A DNA stretch of 11,809 nt from JASHZA01 sp035624865 (GTDB taxonomy: Bacteria > Desulfobacterota > Binatia > Binatales > Binataceae): positions 1-11,809 of the forward strand of contig DASPQS010000283.1 of the NCBI GenBank assembly GCA_035624865.1, written 5' to 3'. The notes below the pieces were generated by a model, which saw only the letters and a program-made list of their open reading frames with translations, was not told the DNA's origin and searched no databases. This document shows, piece after piece, positions 1 to 7,890 of this stretch. Made by a program: the position numbers and the translations under genes. Within the stretch, counting starts at the first letter, position 1; the number at the start of each line of letters is the position of its first letter.

Positions 1-928
1 TCGAAACGGCGATCGCGGGCCCGACCGCGGGAAGCTTGACCTTGACGATTCGCGCGCCCAGGCGCTCGAGCACGCGAGCAGCGTCAATCACGGCGGCACC
101 GACCTCCGGCGCTGCGCCCTTGGCGAAGTAGCTTTCGTCCACGCCGATTCTGAGCCCGCTCACGCCCGCATCGGCAGCGCCGGCGTAATCGTCGACTTTG
201 GCGGCCAGCGAAGTCTCGTCCCGCGCATCCTGGCCGGCGATCGCCGCCAGCATGATCGCCGCGTCGCGGACGGTTCTGGTCATGGGCCCGATATGGTCGA
301 ACGATTCGCCCAGCGGGAACACCCCATGACGGCTGACCCGCCCCCACGTCGGCTTCAGACCGACGATCCCGCAGGCGGCGGACGGCAGCCGAATCGACCC
401 GCCGGTGTCGGTCCCGAGCGACCCGAAGCATAGCCCGGCTGCGGTCGCCACCCCCGAACCGCTCGACGACGCCCCCGGCCATAGCGCGTCACCCCAGGGA
501 TTCAGCGGCACCGGCAGCTCCGGATGGTACCAAACGGTAGCGAATTCCGTCAGATTGAGCTTGCCCACGATCACCGCGCCCGCTGCTTCCAGCCGCTCGA
601 CCACCGTCGCGCTGGAATCCGGGCGCCAGTCGCGCAGCACGCGGCTGGCGCACGTCGTCAGCACGCCCCTGGTCTGGCACAGGTCCTTCACCGCGACCGG
701 CACGCCGTGCAGCGCTCCGCGCCGGCGCCCGGCGCGAATCTCCTCGTCGGCGGCAGCCGCCGCGCGCATCGCGGATTCCTCCATCACGGTGAGGTAGGCG
801 TTCAGACGCGCCTTGGCGCGAATCCGGTCCAAAGTCGTGCGCGTTACTTCGCTCGATGAAATCTTGCCGGCGCGAATTTGCTCGGCCAGCTCATGCAACG
901 GCAGATAGCACAGTGCTTCGGAGTCCAT
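1..928 (-). CDS. Amidase-signature family hydrolase (C-terminus cut by window edge)
   Basis: This is a partial gene. The ATG is at 928 and 309 residues are visible, where the family usually has about 450-500. Amidase-signature enzymes hydrolyse amide bonds with a Ser-cisSer-Lys triad. All three residues can be placed: Lys81 in VAVKDL, Ser154 in GASSSGSG, and the nucleophile Ser178 in GTDTGGSIRLPSA. The spacing of 24 residues between the two serines matches the family. The flanking CGIVGLKPTWGRVSRHG block is also typical. The loop GASSSGSG has Ser156 where GatA has Gly in GGSSGGS. There is no signal peptide, so it is probably cytoplasmic. It could be a GatA paralogue, but no gatB or gatC is visible and the fit is to generic amidases; the substrate cannot be told. 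The ribosome-binding site is weak. The gene is divergent from pyrF. Confidence 0.9.
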   Translation of the reverse strand, partial: MDSEALCYLPLHELAEQIRAGKISSSEVTRTTLDRIRAKARLNAYLTVMEESAMRAAAAADEEIRAGRRRGALHGVPVAVKDLCQTRGVLTTCASRVLRDWRPDSSATVVERLEAAGAVIVGKLNLTEFATVWYHPELPVPLNPWGDALWPGASSSGSGVATAAGLCFGSLGTDTGGSIRLPSAACGIVGLKPTWGRVSRHGVFPLGESFDHIGPMTRTVRDAAIMLAAIAGQDARDETSLAAKVDDYAGAADAGVSGLRIGVDESYFAKGAAPEVGAAVIDAARVLERLGARIVKVKLPAVGPAIAVS

Positions 929-1246
929 GGCAGCGCCCGTCCGGGAATGTGATTCGAGACCCACTACCACATATCCCGGCAGCGGCGTGAGCGCCCGAGC
1001 CACCACACGCGACGCGACCTGCCAATTTTGCCGGAGGAAGCGACCCGCGAGCTTCGTTTGCATAGGCGAGACACCGGTTGGAGAATTTGGGGTGGCCACT
1101 CGCCATTTGCGCGCGATACCGCCCTTGCTATTCTTACCTCGCGCACAGGTTATTCAGGCGAAAATCCGGCGCAACCCGGCTGGTCGCACGTATGCCACCA
1201 ACTTAGACCAACATAGACTTGCTGCTAAGGGTGAAATCCTTCACTC
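929..1246. other. Divergent intergenic spacer, amidase/pyrF
   Basis: These 318 bases separate two divergently transcribed genes and should carry both promoters. I see no convincing -35/-10 pair. TTGCTA at 1125-1130 followed by TATTCA at 1151 has too long a spacer (20 bases). TAGACT at 1214-1219 lacks a partner. A Shine-Dalgarno-like AAGGGTGA at 1227-1234 precedes the pyrF GTG by 12 bases. The open frames here are short, in poor context, and give no recognisable protein. No riboswitch fold is evident. Confidence 0.5.
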
Positions 1247-2104
1247 GTGAACTTCGTCGATAAACTGGTTGAGGCCCAACGCTCCAAGCGCAGCATCGCC
1301 GTCCTCGGCGTCGACCCCCAACTCGATTCGAAAGCGGGGCCGGGCGTACCCGAGGGTTACGGGCTTGCCCGCTTTTGCACCGAGATAGTCGAAGCCTGCG
1401 CGCCGTTCGTCGTTGCCATCAAACCGCAACTCGCGTTCTTCGAGGCCCGCGGACTCGACGGGATGCGCGCGTTGACCGAGGTGTTGAAGCTCGCGCGTTC
1501 CCTCGGCCTCGTAACTATCGCAGACGCCAAGCGCGGCGACATCGGCTCGACCTCTGCCGCATACGCCGAGGCCTTTCTAAGCGATGGCGACTTCGGATGC
1601 GACGCCGTTACCGTCAACCCCTATCTGGGCAGCGACGCGATCGCTCCGTTCGTCGCGAAAGTGCGCACCGGCCGCGGTCTCTTCGTCCTCGTCAAAACCT
1701 CGAATCCATCCTCCGGCGAGTTTCAGGACCGCGCCGCTCCCGACCATCCGCTCTGGGAATCCGTGGCCGAGCGCGTCCACGGATGGGGCAGCGACTTTAT
1801 CGGCACGCACAACTTGAGTCCGGTCGGCGCAGTGGTCGGCGCGACTTATCCCGAGCATGCGCGCCGCGCCCGCGAAATCATGCCCCACGCGATCATCCTT
1901 GTTCCTGGGTACGGCGCTCAGGGAGCAACCGCCGCAGACGCGGTCGCCGCGTCGCGGCCCGACGGGCTCGGGGCGCTCGTCAACGCAAGCCGCAGCCTGA
2001 TGTATGCTTTTCAGAAGAAGCCGGGAATGTCTCCAGGTGCGGCAGCCGCTGAGGCCGCCGCCGCGATGCGCGTGGAGCTCAACGCCGCGCTCGCTGCGCG
2101 CTGA
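1247..2104 (+). CDS. pyrF: Orotidine-5'-phosphate decarboxylase, type 2
   Basis: It decarboxylates OMP to UMP, the last step of de novo pyrimidine synthesis, in the cytoplasm. The protein has 285 residues, the length of the longer type 2 subfamily rather than the roughly 230-residue E. coli type. The catalytic Asp-Lys-Asp motif is DAKRGD at residues 93-98. Other family blocks are GVDPQLD near residue 21, VAIKPQLAFFE near 56, VNPYLGSDAIAPFV in the middle, and a phosphate-binding LVPGYGAQG toward the C-terminus. The start is GTG at 1247, since the family's N-terminal sequence begins directly there; AAGGGTGA lies 12 bases upstream. No other pyr gene is present. Its stop codon is four bases from the stop of the opposing ferritin-like gene. 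Confidence 0.96.
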   Translation: MNFVDKLVEAQRSKRSIAVLGVDPQLDSKAGPGVPEGYGLARFCTEIVEACAPFVVAIKPQLAFFEARGLDGMRALTEVLKLARSLGLVTIADAKRGDIGSTSAAYAEAFLSDGDFGCDAVTVNPYLGSDAIAPFVAKVRTGRGLFVLVKTSNPSSGEFQDRAAPDHPLWESVAERVHGWGSDFIGTHNLSPVGAVVGATYPEHARRAREIMPHAIILVPGYGAQGATAADAVAASRPDGLGALVNASRSLMYAFQKKPGMSPGAAAAEAAAAMRVELNAALAAR

Positions 2105-2108
2105 TTCT

Positions 2109-2669
2109 CTACGACCGCATCAGCTCGGCCTCGTCGGCCGCCAGCGTCGCATAAACCTCGCGATCGATCTCGCGATAGCGGGCCAAGATCTCATCCGCCT
2201 TTTCCCCGCAACCTTCTTCGCGAGCGATCTCGCGCATCTTGTGCTCGATCCACGACAGATGCCAGTTCTCGTCCTCGGTCACTGATTTCAGGACTTCGCG
2301 CGTGGCTTCGTCAACATTGGGCAGCGCCGCGTGCGCCATATAACGGCTGTGGGCCCGCTCCTCGACTACGACGGTCAGCCCCAGAATCTCGACGATTCCC
2401 TTTGGCACTCCGGTCCGCAATCCGATCCTGCGCTGATAGCCGTCCGGCACCATGACTGGAGCACCCCCAAGATCGGCAATGCGGCGCGTCCACAGCCATG
2501 CGTGGCGCGTTTCGTCGGCCAAATGCTTGGACATCTTGAGCTGCGAATCGGCGTCCTTGAGATGGCCCAGGAGATTGAAGAGCAGGCGGGCGCCGCGTAA
2601 TTCTGCGTCCCGATAGAAGCTGAAGATCAGAATCTGCTTATCATTGGCGGACATTCCGCTCGTATCCAT
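2109..2669 (-). CDS. Ferritin-like diiron-carboxylate protein of unknown role
   Basis: This 186-residue protein is largely helical and shows the ferritin-like diiron pattern. With ATG 2669 as residue 1, the likely ligands are Glu23 (DAELRGA), Glu53 and His56 (DETRHA), Glu103 or Glu104 (VVVEERAHSRY), and Glu134 and His137 (DENWHLSW). This E...ExxH...E...ExxH layout is shared by rubrerythrins, bacterioferritins, MiaE and COQ7-type hydroxylases. There is no rubredoxin-type CxxC domain, so it is not a full rubrerythrin, and no signal peptide. It may handle peroxide or iron, or act as an oxygenase; the sequence does not decide. A TTG at 2672 would add one residue. I prefer ATG 2669 because it overlaps the stop of a small upstream frame (TGATG). 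It is divergent from dprA and convergent with pyrF. Confidence 0.85.
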   Translation of the reverse strand: MDTSGMSANDKQILIFSFYRDAELRGARLLFNLLGHLKDADSQLKMSKHLADETRHAWLWTRRIADLGGAPVMVPDGYQRRIGLRTGVPKGIVEILGLTVVVEERAHSRYMAHAALPNVDEATREVLKSVTEDENWHLSWIEHKMREIAREEGCGEKADEILARYREIDREVYATLAADEAELMRS

Positions 2670-2761
2670 CAACTTAGTTTTCCCCCGCCCAACATGCTTT
2701 CGTGGATCTCATCCTTCATCCTTTGGGTAAACGCTTCAAAGGCCGGAATAGCGCAGTTCAA
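2669..2761 (-). CDS. Possible 30-residue small ORF coupled to the ferritin-like gene
   Basis: This short frame opens after a stop at about 2768 and can start at TTG 2761 (30 residues) or ATG 2719 (16 residues). It encodes a protein-like stretch, AFEAFTQRMKDEIHESML, ending GGGKLS. Its TGA shares one base with the ATG of the ferritin-like gene, an arrangement typical of translational coupling. Against it are the lack of a properly spaced Shine-Dalgarno for either start and its very short length. It could be a leader peptide, the relic of a longer gene, or chance. Confidence 0.3.
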   Translation of the reverse strand: MNCAIPAFEAFTQRMKDEIHESMLGGGKLS

Positions 2762-2933
2762 CCTTAACTATTTGATCCAAACCGACGGGTCAAGAATGCG
2801 TCCGGCGACATTGCGAGCGTCGTCCGCTTGCGTCGCACGCAGCTTGTTGTAGAAATAGCCGCATCCACCAGGCGTCGTCCCGCCGGAACAAGGCTGCCAC
2901 TCAGCGCTTCCGGACTTATAGCGGGGTCCTCAA

Positions 2934-4094
2934 ATGGTTCCCTCGATCGATGCATATTGGCTTGGCCTAAGGCGCGTACACGGAGTCGGTCCACGGATAG
3001 CCCGGCTTCTGCTCGAGCGCTTCGGCTCAGCTGAGAAAATCTTCGCGGCCAGCGAAGCGGAACTCTCACAGACCGGCATCCCGCGTCCGACCGCGCGCAA
3101 TATCCGTGAATTCCGGGACTTCGCGCCGCTCGAACGCGAGCTGTGCGAACTGCCTCGCGTGGGCGCGCGCCTCGTCAGATGGACTGACCCGGAGTATCCG
3201 GCAAATTTGCGTCACATCGCCGATCCGCCGCCTTACCTTTTCCTTCGCGGCAGCATCAGCGCCAACGAAACAAAATATGTTGCAGTGGTCGGTGCGCGCG
3301 CCGCCAGCGAAGCCGGTCGGCGGATGGCGCAGCGGCTGGCGATCGAGCTTGCGGCCAAGGGTTTCACTATAGTGAGCGGACTCGCGCGCGGAATCGACTC
3401 CGAAGCCCATCAAGGGGCCCTCGACGGCAACGGCCGAACCATCGCGGTGATGGGCTGCGGGGTCGACATCATCTATCCGCCCGAAAATCGCCAGCTCGCC
3501 GAGGCGATGGTTGAGCAGGGTGGCGCTCTCATCTCCGAACTTCCACTCGGTACACCGCCGATCGCCGAGAACTTTCCCCCGCGCAACCGTCTGATCTCCG
3601 GCCTCTGCCTGGGGGTAGTGGTCGTCGAAGCAGCGGAGAAAAGTGGGTCACTGATCACCGCCCGGATGGCGCTCGAGCAGGACCGTCAGGTCTTTGCCGT
3701 CCCCGGCAGCCCCTTGACCGGCAAGACGCGCGGCAGCAATCGTCTATTGAGGGAGGGGGCGCGGCTCGTCGAATGCGTCGAAGATGTCATCGAGGAACTA
3801 ATTCCTCAACTCGGCGCAGCAACCATAAAGGCGCCGGCGGGAAAAGCTCCGGCGGTCGCAGATAGGGGGCCGGGCGCAAAACGGGTAGGTGTGTTTGATG
3901 AAAAGGCAGTCGAATCCGAGCCAAATGATATTAAGACAATTTTATACTGTCTCAAAGATGCAAATAAACTGCACATCGACTCAATCATCGAAGAATCGCG
4001 ACTCAGCACCCAAACAGTGCTTAAATTGCTGCTGGAGCTTGAGCTGAGAGGCCTCGTGGCGCAGCATCCTGGCAAGCTTTTCTCGCTGGGATAG
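2934..4094 (+). CDS. dprA: DNA processing protein DprA/Smf
   Basis: DprA binds incoming single-stranded DNA and loads RecA on it during natural transformation; it is also found in bacteria not known to be competent. The 386-residue protein has an N-terminal helix-hairpin-helix/SAM-like region (about 6-60, VHGVGPRIARLLLERFG), then the Rossmann-type DprA domain (about 80-290). The hallmark motifs are VAVVGARAAS (116-125), SGLARGIDSEAH (148-159), GCGVDIIYPPEN (174-185), FPPRNRLISGL (214-224) and SGSLITARMALEQ (237-249). A linker rich in Ala, Gly and Pro follows (about 294-325), then a C-terminal winged helix (about 332-386). The winged-helix coding part is visibly richer in A and T than the rest. 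The ATG at 2934 is preceded by only a poor ribosome site, but the N-terminus aligns well with the family. topA follows 52 bases downstream, probably as an operon. Confidence 0.96.
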   Translation: MVPSIDAYWLGLRRVHGVGPRIARLLLERFGSAEKIFAASEAELSQTGIPRPTARNIREFRDFAPLERELCELPRVGARLVRWTDPEYPANLRHIADPPPYLFLRGSISANETKYVAVVGARAASEAGRRMAQRLAIELAAKGFTIVSGLARGIDSEAHQGALDGNGRTIAVMGCGVDIIYPPENRQLAEAMVEQGGALISELPLGTPPIAENFPPRNRLISGLCLGVVVVEAAEKSGSLITARMALEQDRQVFAVPGSPLTGKTRGSNRLLREGARLVECVEDVIEELIPQLGAATIKAPAGKAPAVADRGPGAKRVGVFDEKAVESEPNDIKTILYCLKDANKLHIDSIIEESRLSTQTVLKLLLELELRGLVAQHPGKLFSLG

Positions 4095-4146
4095 CCGACC
4101 GCACAACATCAAGGGCTTTCGTCTCGAGTTGAGGAAGGGGTCAGGG

Positions 4147-6576
4147 GTGGCAAAGAATCTCATAATCGTAGAATCACCGGCCAAGGCCAAAACCATCAAG
4201 CGGTACCTCGGTGCCGATTTTCAGGTCACGCCTTCGGTCGGCCACGTGGTGGATCTGCCGAAAAGCAAGCTTGGCGTCGATGTCAAGCGGGGTTTTGAGC
4301 CCGAGTATCACGTAATCCCGGCCAAGGTGAAGGTCATCGAGGGAATAAAGGCTGCCGCGAAAAATAAGAAGAACATCTACCTGGCCACCGACCCTGACCG
4401 CGAGGGCGAGGCCATTGCGTGGCATATCGCGAGCAGGCTGGGCAAGGTTGATGGGGATATCCATCGCGTGCTGCTTCACGAGATAACCGAGAAGGCGATC
4501 AAGCAGGCGATCGCCAACCCGTCCGACATCAACAAGCATCTGTTCGAGGCGCAGCAGGCGCGCCGCGTGCTCGATCGTTTGGTCGGGTACCAGGTAAGCC
4601 CGCTTCTATGGGACAAGGTCAAGCGCGGACTCAGCGCCGGACGGGTGCAGTCTGTCGCCTTGCGCATAATTGTCGAACGCGAGAAGCAGCGCGAGGCGTT
4701 CCGGCCGGAGGAGTACTGGACGCTCGACGCGAGCCTGGCAGCGAAGAATCCACCGCCCTTTACGGCGCGCCTGTACAGCTTCAAAGACCAGCGCATCGAC
4801 AACAAGGCCAACAAGCTGCTGAAGCCGCTCGCTGACGAAATCGTCGCACACTGCGAGCGCCAGCGCTTCCGCGTCAGCAAAATCGAGCGCAAGGAGGTCC
4901 GCCGCAGTCCCACTCCGCCGTTTATCACGTCGCGGATGCAGCAGGAGGCCGCGCGCAAGCTCTACTTCTCGCCCTCGCGCACGATGAAGATCGCACAGCG
5001 CCTGTATGAGGGTGTGGAGCTGGGTGATCAGGGCGCCGTCGGCCTCATCACTTATATGCGGACCGATTCGCCGCGTGTTTCCGACGAAGCACTTGCCTCG
5101 GTCCGCGGCTATATCGAAGGCCGCTACGGCAGGGACTATCTACCCGAGCGTCCCAACTTCTACCGTTCGGGCAAGTCAGCGCAGGAAGCGCATGAGGCGA
5201 TTCGTCCGACCGCGGTCGAGCGCGACCCGGAGTCGATGGCGCGCTACCTGAGCAAGGATGAACTGGCGCTCTATACGCTGATCTTCAATCGCTTTGTCTC
5301 GAGCCAGATGAATCCTGCCGTATATGATCGCACGACCGTCGATATCGAGGCTGGCGAAGCGATTTTCCGCGCCAGCGGGCAGGTTATGAAGTTCGACGGC
5401 TTTATGCGTGTGTACATGGAAGGCCAAGACGAAGCTCCTGCCGACGACGACGCGGCCGCGACCCTGCCGGCGATGACTGAGGGTGAGCTGCTCACACTGA
5501 TCAAGCCGCTAGTGGCAGAAAAGACCGATACGAAGGCCGGGGATGCATCCAAGGCCCCGCCGGAATCCGTCCTGAAGGCGACGGCGGAAGCCGCCATCCG
5601 CGGCTTTATCCTGGAGCAGCATTTTACCCAGCCGCCGCCGCGCTTCACCCAGGCGACCTTGATTAAGGAACTCGAAGAGAAGGGGATCGGGCGTCCCTCG
5701 ACCTACGCCGCTATCATGGCAAGCATCCTCAACCGGGAATACGTCGAGGAGGACGAAAGCAAGCGGATGCGCCCGACATCGCTCGGCCGCGTCGTCTGCG
5801 ACATGCTGGTGGCGGCTTTCCCCGATATCCTCGAGGTCGGCTTCACCGCCTCGCTCGAGGAAGAACTCGACGAGGTTGAAGAGGGCCGCGAAAACTGGGT
5901 TAAGACCCTCAAGCGTTTCTACGGACCGTTCGAGAAGCGGCTCGGCGAAGCCAAAAAGAAAATGCCCGCGATCAAGCGCAAGGGGCTTCCGACCGAACTC
6001 AAATGCGAGCTTGACGGCGGCACGATGGTAATCAAGTGGGGCCGCAACGGCGAGTTCCTTGCCTGTTCCAACTATCCGAAGTGCACCAATACCAAGGAGT
6101 TCACGCGCGACGAGCAGGGCAACGTTATCGCGCGCGAGCCGACCGCGCCTGCCGCAACCGACGAGGTCTGCGATAAATGCGGCAAGCCGATGATGCGCCG
6201 GCGGTCGCGCTTCGGCGAGTTCCTGGGATGCTCGGGTTATCCGGAGTGTGACGGGATCAAGCGGCTCAAGGCCGAACCGGTCAAGACCGGAGTGAATTGT
6301 CCCGACTGCAAGGAAGGAGAGATCCTGGAACGGCGGAGCCGGCGCGGAAAGTTGTTCTTCGGATGCGGCCGCTATCCGAAGTGCAAGTTCGCGAGCTGGG
6401 ACCGTGTAGTGCCCAGTCCGTGCCCGCAATGTGGTTCCGCATACCTGGTCGAGAAGGTAACCAAGCGCGAAGGTGCGCGCTGGCTGTGCCCGAAGAAGGA
6501 AGAGTGCGGCTACCAGACCGCCGCCGAGGTGCGCCCGGAAGTATCCGCGGCCGAGGCTTCACAGGCCGGAGCTTGA
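4147..6576 (+). CDS. topA: DNA topoisomerase I (type IA)
   Basis: This enzyme relaxes negative supercoils by single-strand passage through a covalent 5'-phosphotyrosine. The protein has 809 residues from GTG 4147. That start gives the canonical N-terminus (M)AKNLIIVESPAKAKT and has AGGGG six bases upstream; an in-frame TTG at 4129 would add six residues. The Toprim domain has Glu9 in VESPAKAK and the metal-binding DPDREGE at 82-88. The active-site Tyr303 lies in LITYMRTDSPR. EQHFTQPPPRF and EKGIGRPSTYA are standard blocks. The C-terminus has four zinc-ribbon units with cysteines at 620/640/646, 675/678/695/701, 718/721/740/746 and 759/762/781/787. The first unit has Asp623 where a Cys is expected. 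There is an insertion at about 456-488. It is 52 bases downstream of dprA and convergent with the sigma factor gene. Confidence 0.97.
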   Translation: MAKNLIIVESPAKAKTIKRYLGADFQVTPSVGHVVDLPKSKLGVDVKRGFEPEYHVIPAKVKVIEGIKAAAKNKKNIYLATDPDREGEAIAWHIASRLGKVDGDIHRVLLHEITEKAIKQAIANPSDINKHLFEAQQARRVLDRLVGYQVSPLLWDKVKRGLSAGRVQSVALRIIVEREKQREAFRPEEYWTLDASLAAKNPPPFTARLYSFKDQRIDNKANKLLKPLADEIVAHCERQRFRVSKIERKEVRRSPTPPFITSRMQQEAARKLYFSPSRTMKIAQRLYEGVELGDQGAVGLITYMRTDSPRVSDEALASVRGYIEGRYGRDYLPERPNFYRSGKSAQEAHEAIRPTAVERDPESMARYLSKDELALYTLIFNRFVSSQMNPAVYDRTTVDIEAGEAIFRASGQVMKFDGFMRVYMEGQDEAPADDDAAATLPAMTEGELLTLIKPLVAEKTDTKAGDASKAPPESVLKATAEAAIRGFILEQHFTQPPPRFTQATLIKELEEKGIGRPSTYAAIMASILNREYVEEDESKRMRPTSLGRVVCDMLVAAFPDILEVGFTASLEEELDEVEEGRENWVKTLKRFYGPFEKRLGEAKKKMPAIKRKGLPTELKCELDGGTMVIKWGRNGEFLACSNYPKCTNTKEFTRDEQGNVIAREPTAPAATDEVCDKCGKPMMRRRSRFGEFLGCSGYPECDGIKRLKAEPVKTGVNCPDCKEGEILERRSRRGKLFFGCGRYPKCKFASWDRVVPSPCPQCGSAYLVEKVTKREGARWLCPKKEECGYQTAAEVRPEVSAAEASQAGA

Positions 6577-6579
6577 ATT

Positions 6580-7839
6580 TCAGCCCGGTCCCCCGCGCAG
6601 ATGCGCCTGGACTTCGGCGAGGCGGCGGGCAAGAAAGCGCCGCTCGGGTTCGGCGGTGACCAATCGCAGCGCCGCGCGATAGTCTTTGGCGGCTTCGTAC
6701 CATCGTTCGAGCCGCCGCAGCAAATCGCCCCGCGCAGCGAATAGCAGGTAATACTCGGCCAATTCGCCGCGCGCCGCGATCGCTTCGATCAGCTGGAGGC
6801 CGTGTTCCACGCCCTCGGCCATCGCGACGGCGACCGCGCGATTCAGCTCGACCACCGGCGACGGCCGCAGCCTCATCAGATAGCCGTAAAGCGCGGCAAT
6901 CTGACGCCAGTCAGTGTCGGCGGGGCGGGATGCGCGTGAATGCACGGCGGCGATCGCCGCCTGGAGCGCGTAGGGGCCGGCCGGCGCGTCCCGCAGCGCG
7001 CAATCCACCAGCTCGAGGCCTTCCTGGATTTGCGCGCGGTTCCATTTGGTGCGGTCCTGGTCCTCGAGCAGCACGAGTTCACCGGAGGCGCTGATGCGCG
7101 CGTCACGGCGCGCGTCGTGCAGCAGCGTCAGCGCCAGCAGGCCGCGCCCCTCGGAACTCGAGGGAATCAGTTCGCATAGAATGCGCGCGAGCCGGACCGC
7201 TTCGACGCACAAATCCGCGCGCACCAGCGAATCGCCGTGGGTCGCGGCGTAACCCTCGTTAAAGACCAGGTAGACTACCGCCAGCACGGCCTCTAGCCGC
7301 TCGGGCAGGATATCGTCCGAAGGAACCTCATAGGGGATTCGTGCCGCGATGATTTTGCGCCTGGCGCGCACCAGCCGCTGCGCCATCGTCGCGACCGGCA
7401 CCAGAAACGCGCGGGCTATCTCTTCGGTCGTCAGGCCACACAAGGTCCGCAGTGAGAGAGCGATCTGCGCCTCGACCGCGAGTGCGGGATGACAGCAGGT
7501 AAAGATCAGGCGCAGGCGCTCGTCGGGCACGCTGCTGTCGCTATCCATCGCGTCGCCCGCACCGTTGTTGAGCAGGGTTTCACGGAGCAGTTCTTCGCGT
7601 TTGTGGTCAAAGCGGCTCTCCCGGCGGATGCGGTCGATGGCCTTGTGCCGCGCGGTGCCGACGATCCACGCACGCGGATTGCGCGGGGTTCCTTCGCGCG
7701 GCCAATGTTCGACCGCCGTAGCAAAAGCGTCCTGCGCCGCCTCCTCGGCAAGTTCAAAATCACCGAGGAGGCGGATCAGGATTGCGATGATCCGTCCGAA
7801 TTCCTCGCGGTAAAGCCGCTCCAATTCGAGAGGAGCCAT
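6580..7839 (-). CDS. ECF42-type RNA polymerase sigma factor with C-terminal extension
   Basis: It is an extracytoplasmic-function sigma factor that directs RNA polymerase to its own promoter class. The protein has 419 residues, far longer than the usual roughly 200. Region sigma-2 is at about 7-75 (GDFELAEEAAQDAFATAVEHW, then PRAWIVGTARHKAIDRIRR). Region sigma-4 is at about 108-165 (LIFTCCHPALAVEAQIAL, GLTTEEIARAFLVPVATMAQ). A helical, TPR-like extension of about 245 residues follows, with LVLLEDQDRTKWNRAQI (256-272), TDWRQIAALYGYL and PSPVVELNRAVAVAMAEG. Such extensions with these blocks mark the ECF42 group, whose members sit beside DGPF/YCII genes, as here. No anti-sigma gene is present, and the extension is thought to do the control. 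ATG 7839 is preferred; TTG 7878 is in frame but would put a hairpin inside the gene. GGGCGG five bases upstream is the only ribosome-site candidate. Confidence 0.93.
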   Translation of the reverse strand: MAPLELERLYREEFGRIIAILIRLLGDFELAEEAAQDAFATAVEHWPREGTPRNPRAWIVGTARHKAIDRIRRESRFDHKREELLRETLLNNGAGDAMDSDSSVPDERLRLIFTCCHPALAVEAQIALSLRTLCGLTTEEIARAFLVPVATMAQRLVRARRKIIAARIPYEVPSDDILPERLEAVLAVVYLVFNEGYAATHGDSLVRADLCVEAVRLARILCELIPSSSEGRGLLALTLLHDARRDARISASGELVLLEDQDRTKWNRAQIQEGLELVDCALRDAPAGPYALQAAIAAVHSRASRPADTDWRQIAALYGYLMRLRPSPVVELNRAVAVAMAEGVEHGLQLIEAIAARGELAEYYLLFAARGDLLRRLERWYEAAKDYRAALRLVTAEPERRFLARRLAEVQAHLRGGPG

Positions 7840-7844
7840 AGAAA

Positions 7845-7875
7845 CCGCCCGGCGCGAGCGTATCGCACCGGGCGG
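7845..7875 (-). promoter_or_regulatory. GC-rich hairpin over the sigma-factor ribosome-binding region
   Basis: A perfect 8-base inverted repeat, CCGCCCGG (7845-7852) and CCGGGCGG (7868-7875), encloses a 15-base loop. In the mRNA its 3' arm holds the GGGCGG that is the only Shine-Dalgarno-like stretch before ATG 7839, just five bases away. It fills most of the 51-base gap between the DGPF gene and the sigma gene. No T-run follows, so a classical terminator is unlikely. It may lower translation of the sigma factor relative to the DGPF protein; that role is inferred. Confidence 0.5.
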
Positions 7876-7890
7876 CAAGCAGGCTACCGC

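Noticed and set aside
927..1250. Open frame of 107 codons on the plus strand between the amidase gene and pyrF
   Set aside because: It overlaps the start of both real genes, is rich in Arg and Pro as expected for chance frames in GC-rich DNA, and has no ribosome site.
5509..6429. Long antisense frame of 306 codons inside topA
   Set aside because: It is a shadow of a well-supported topA reading frame, with Arg- and Ala-rich low-information sequence.
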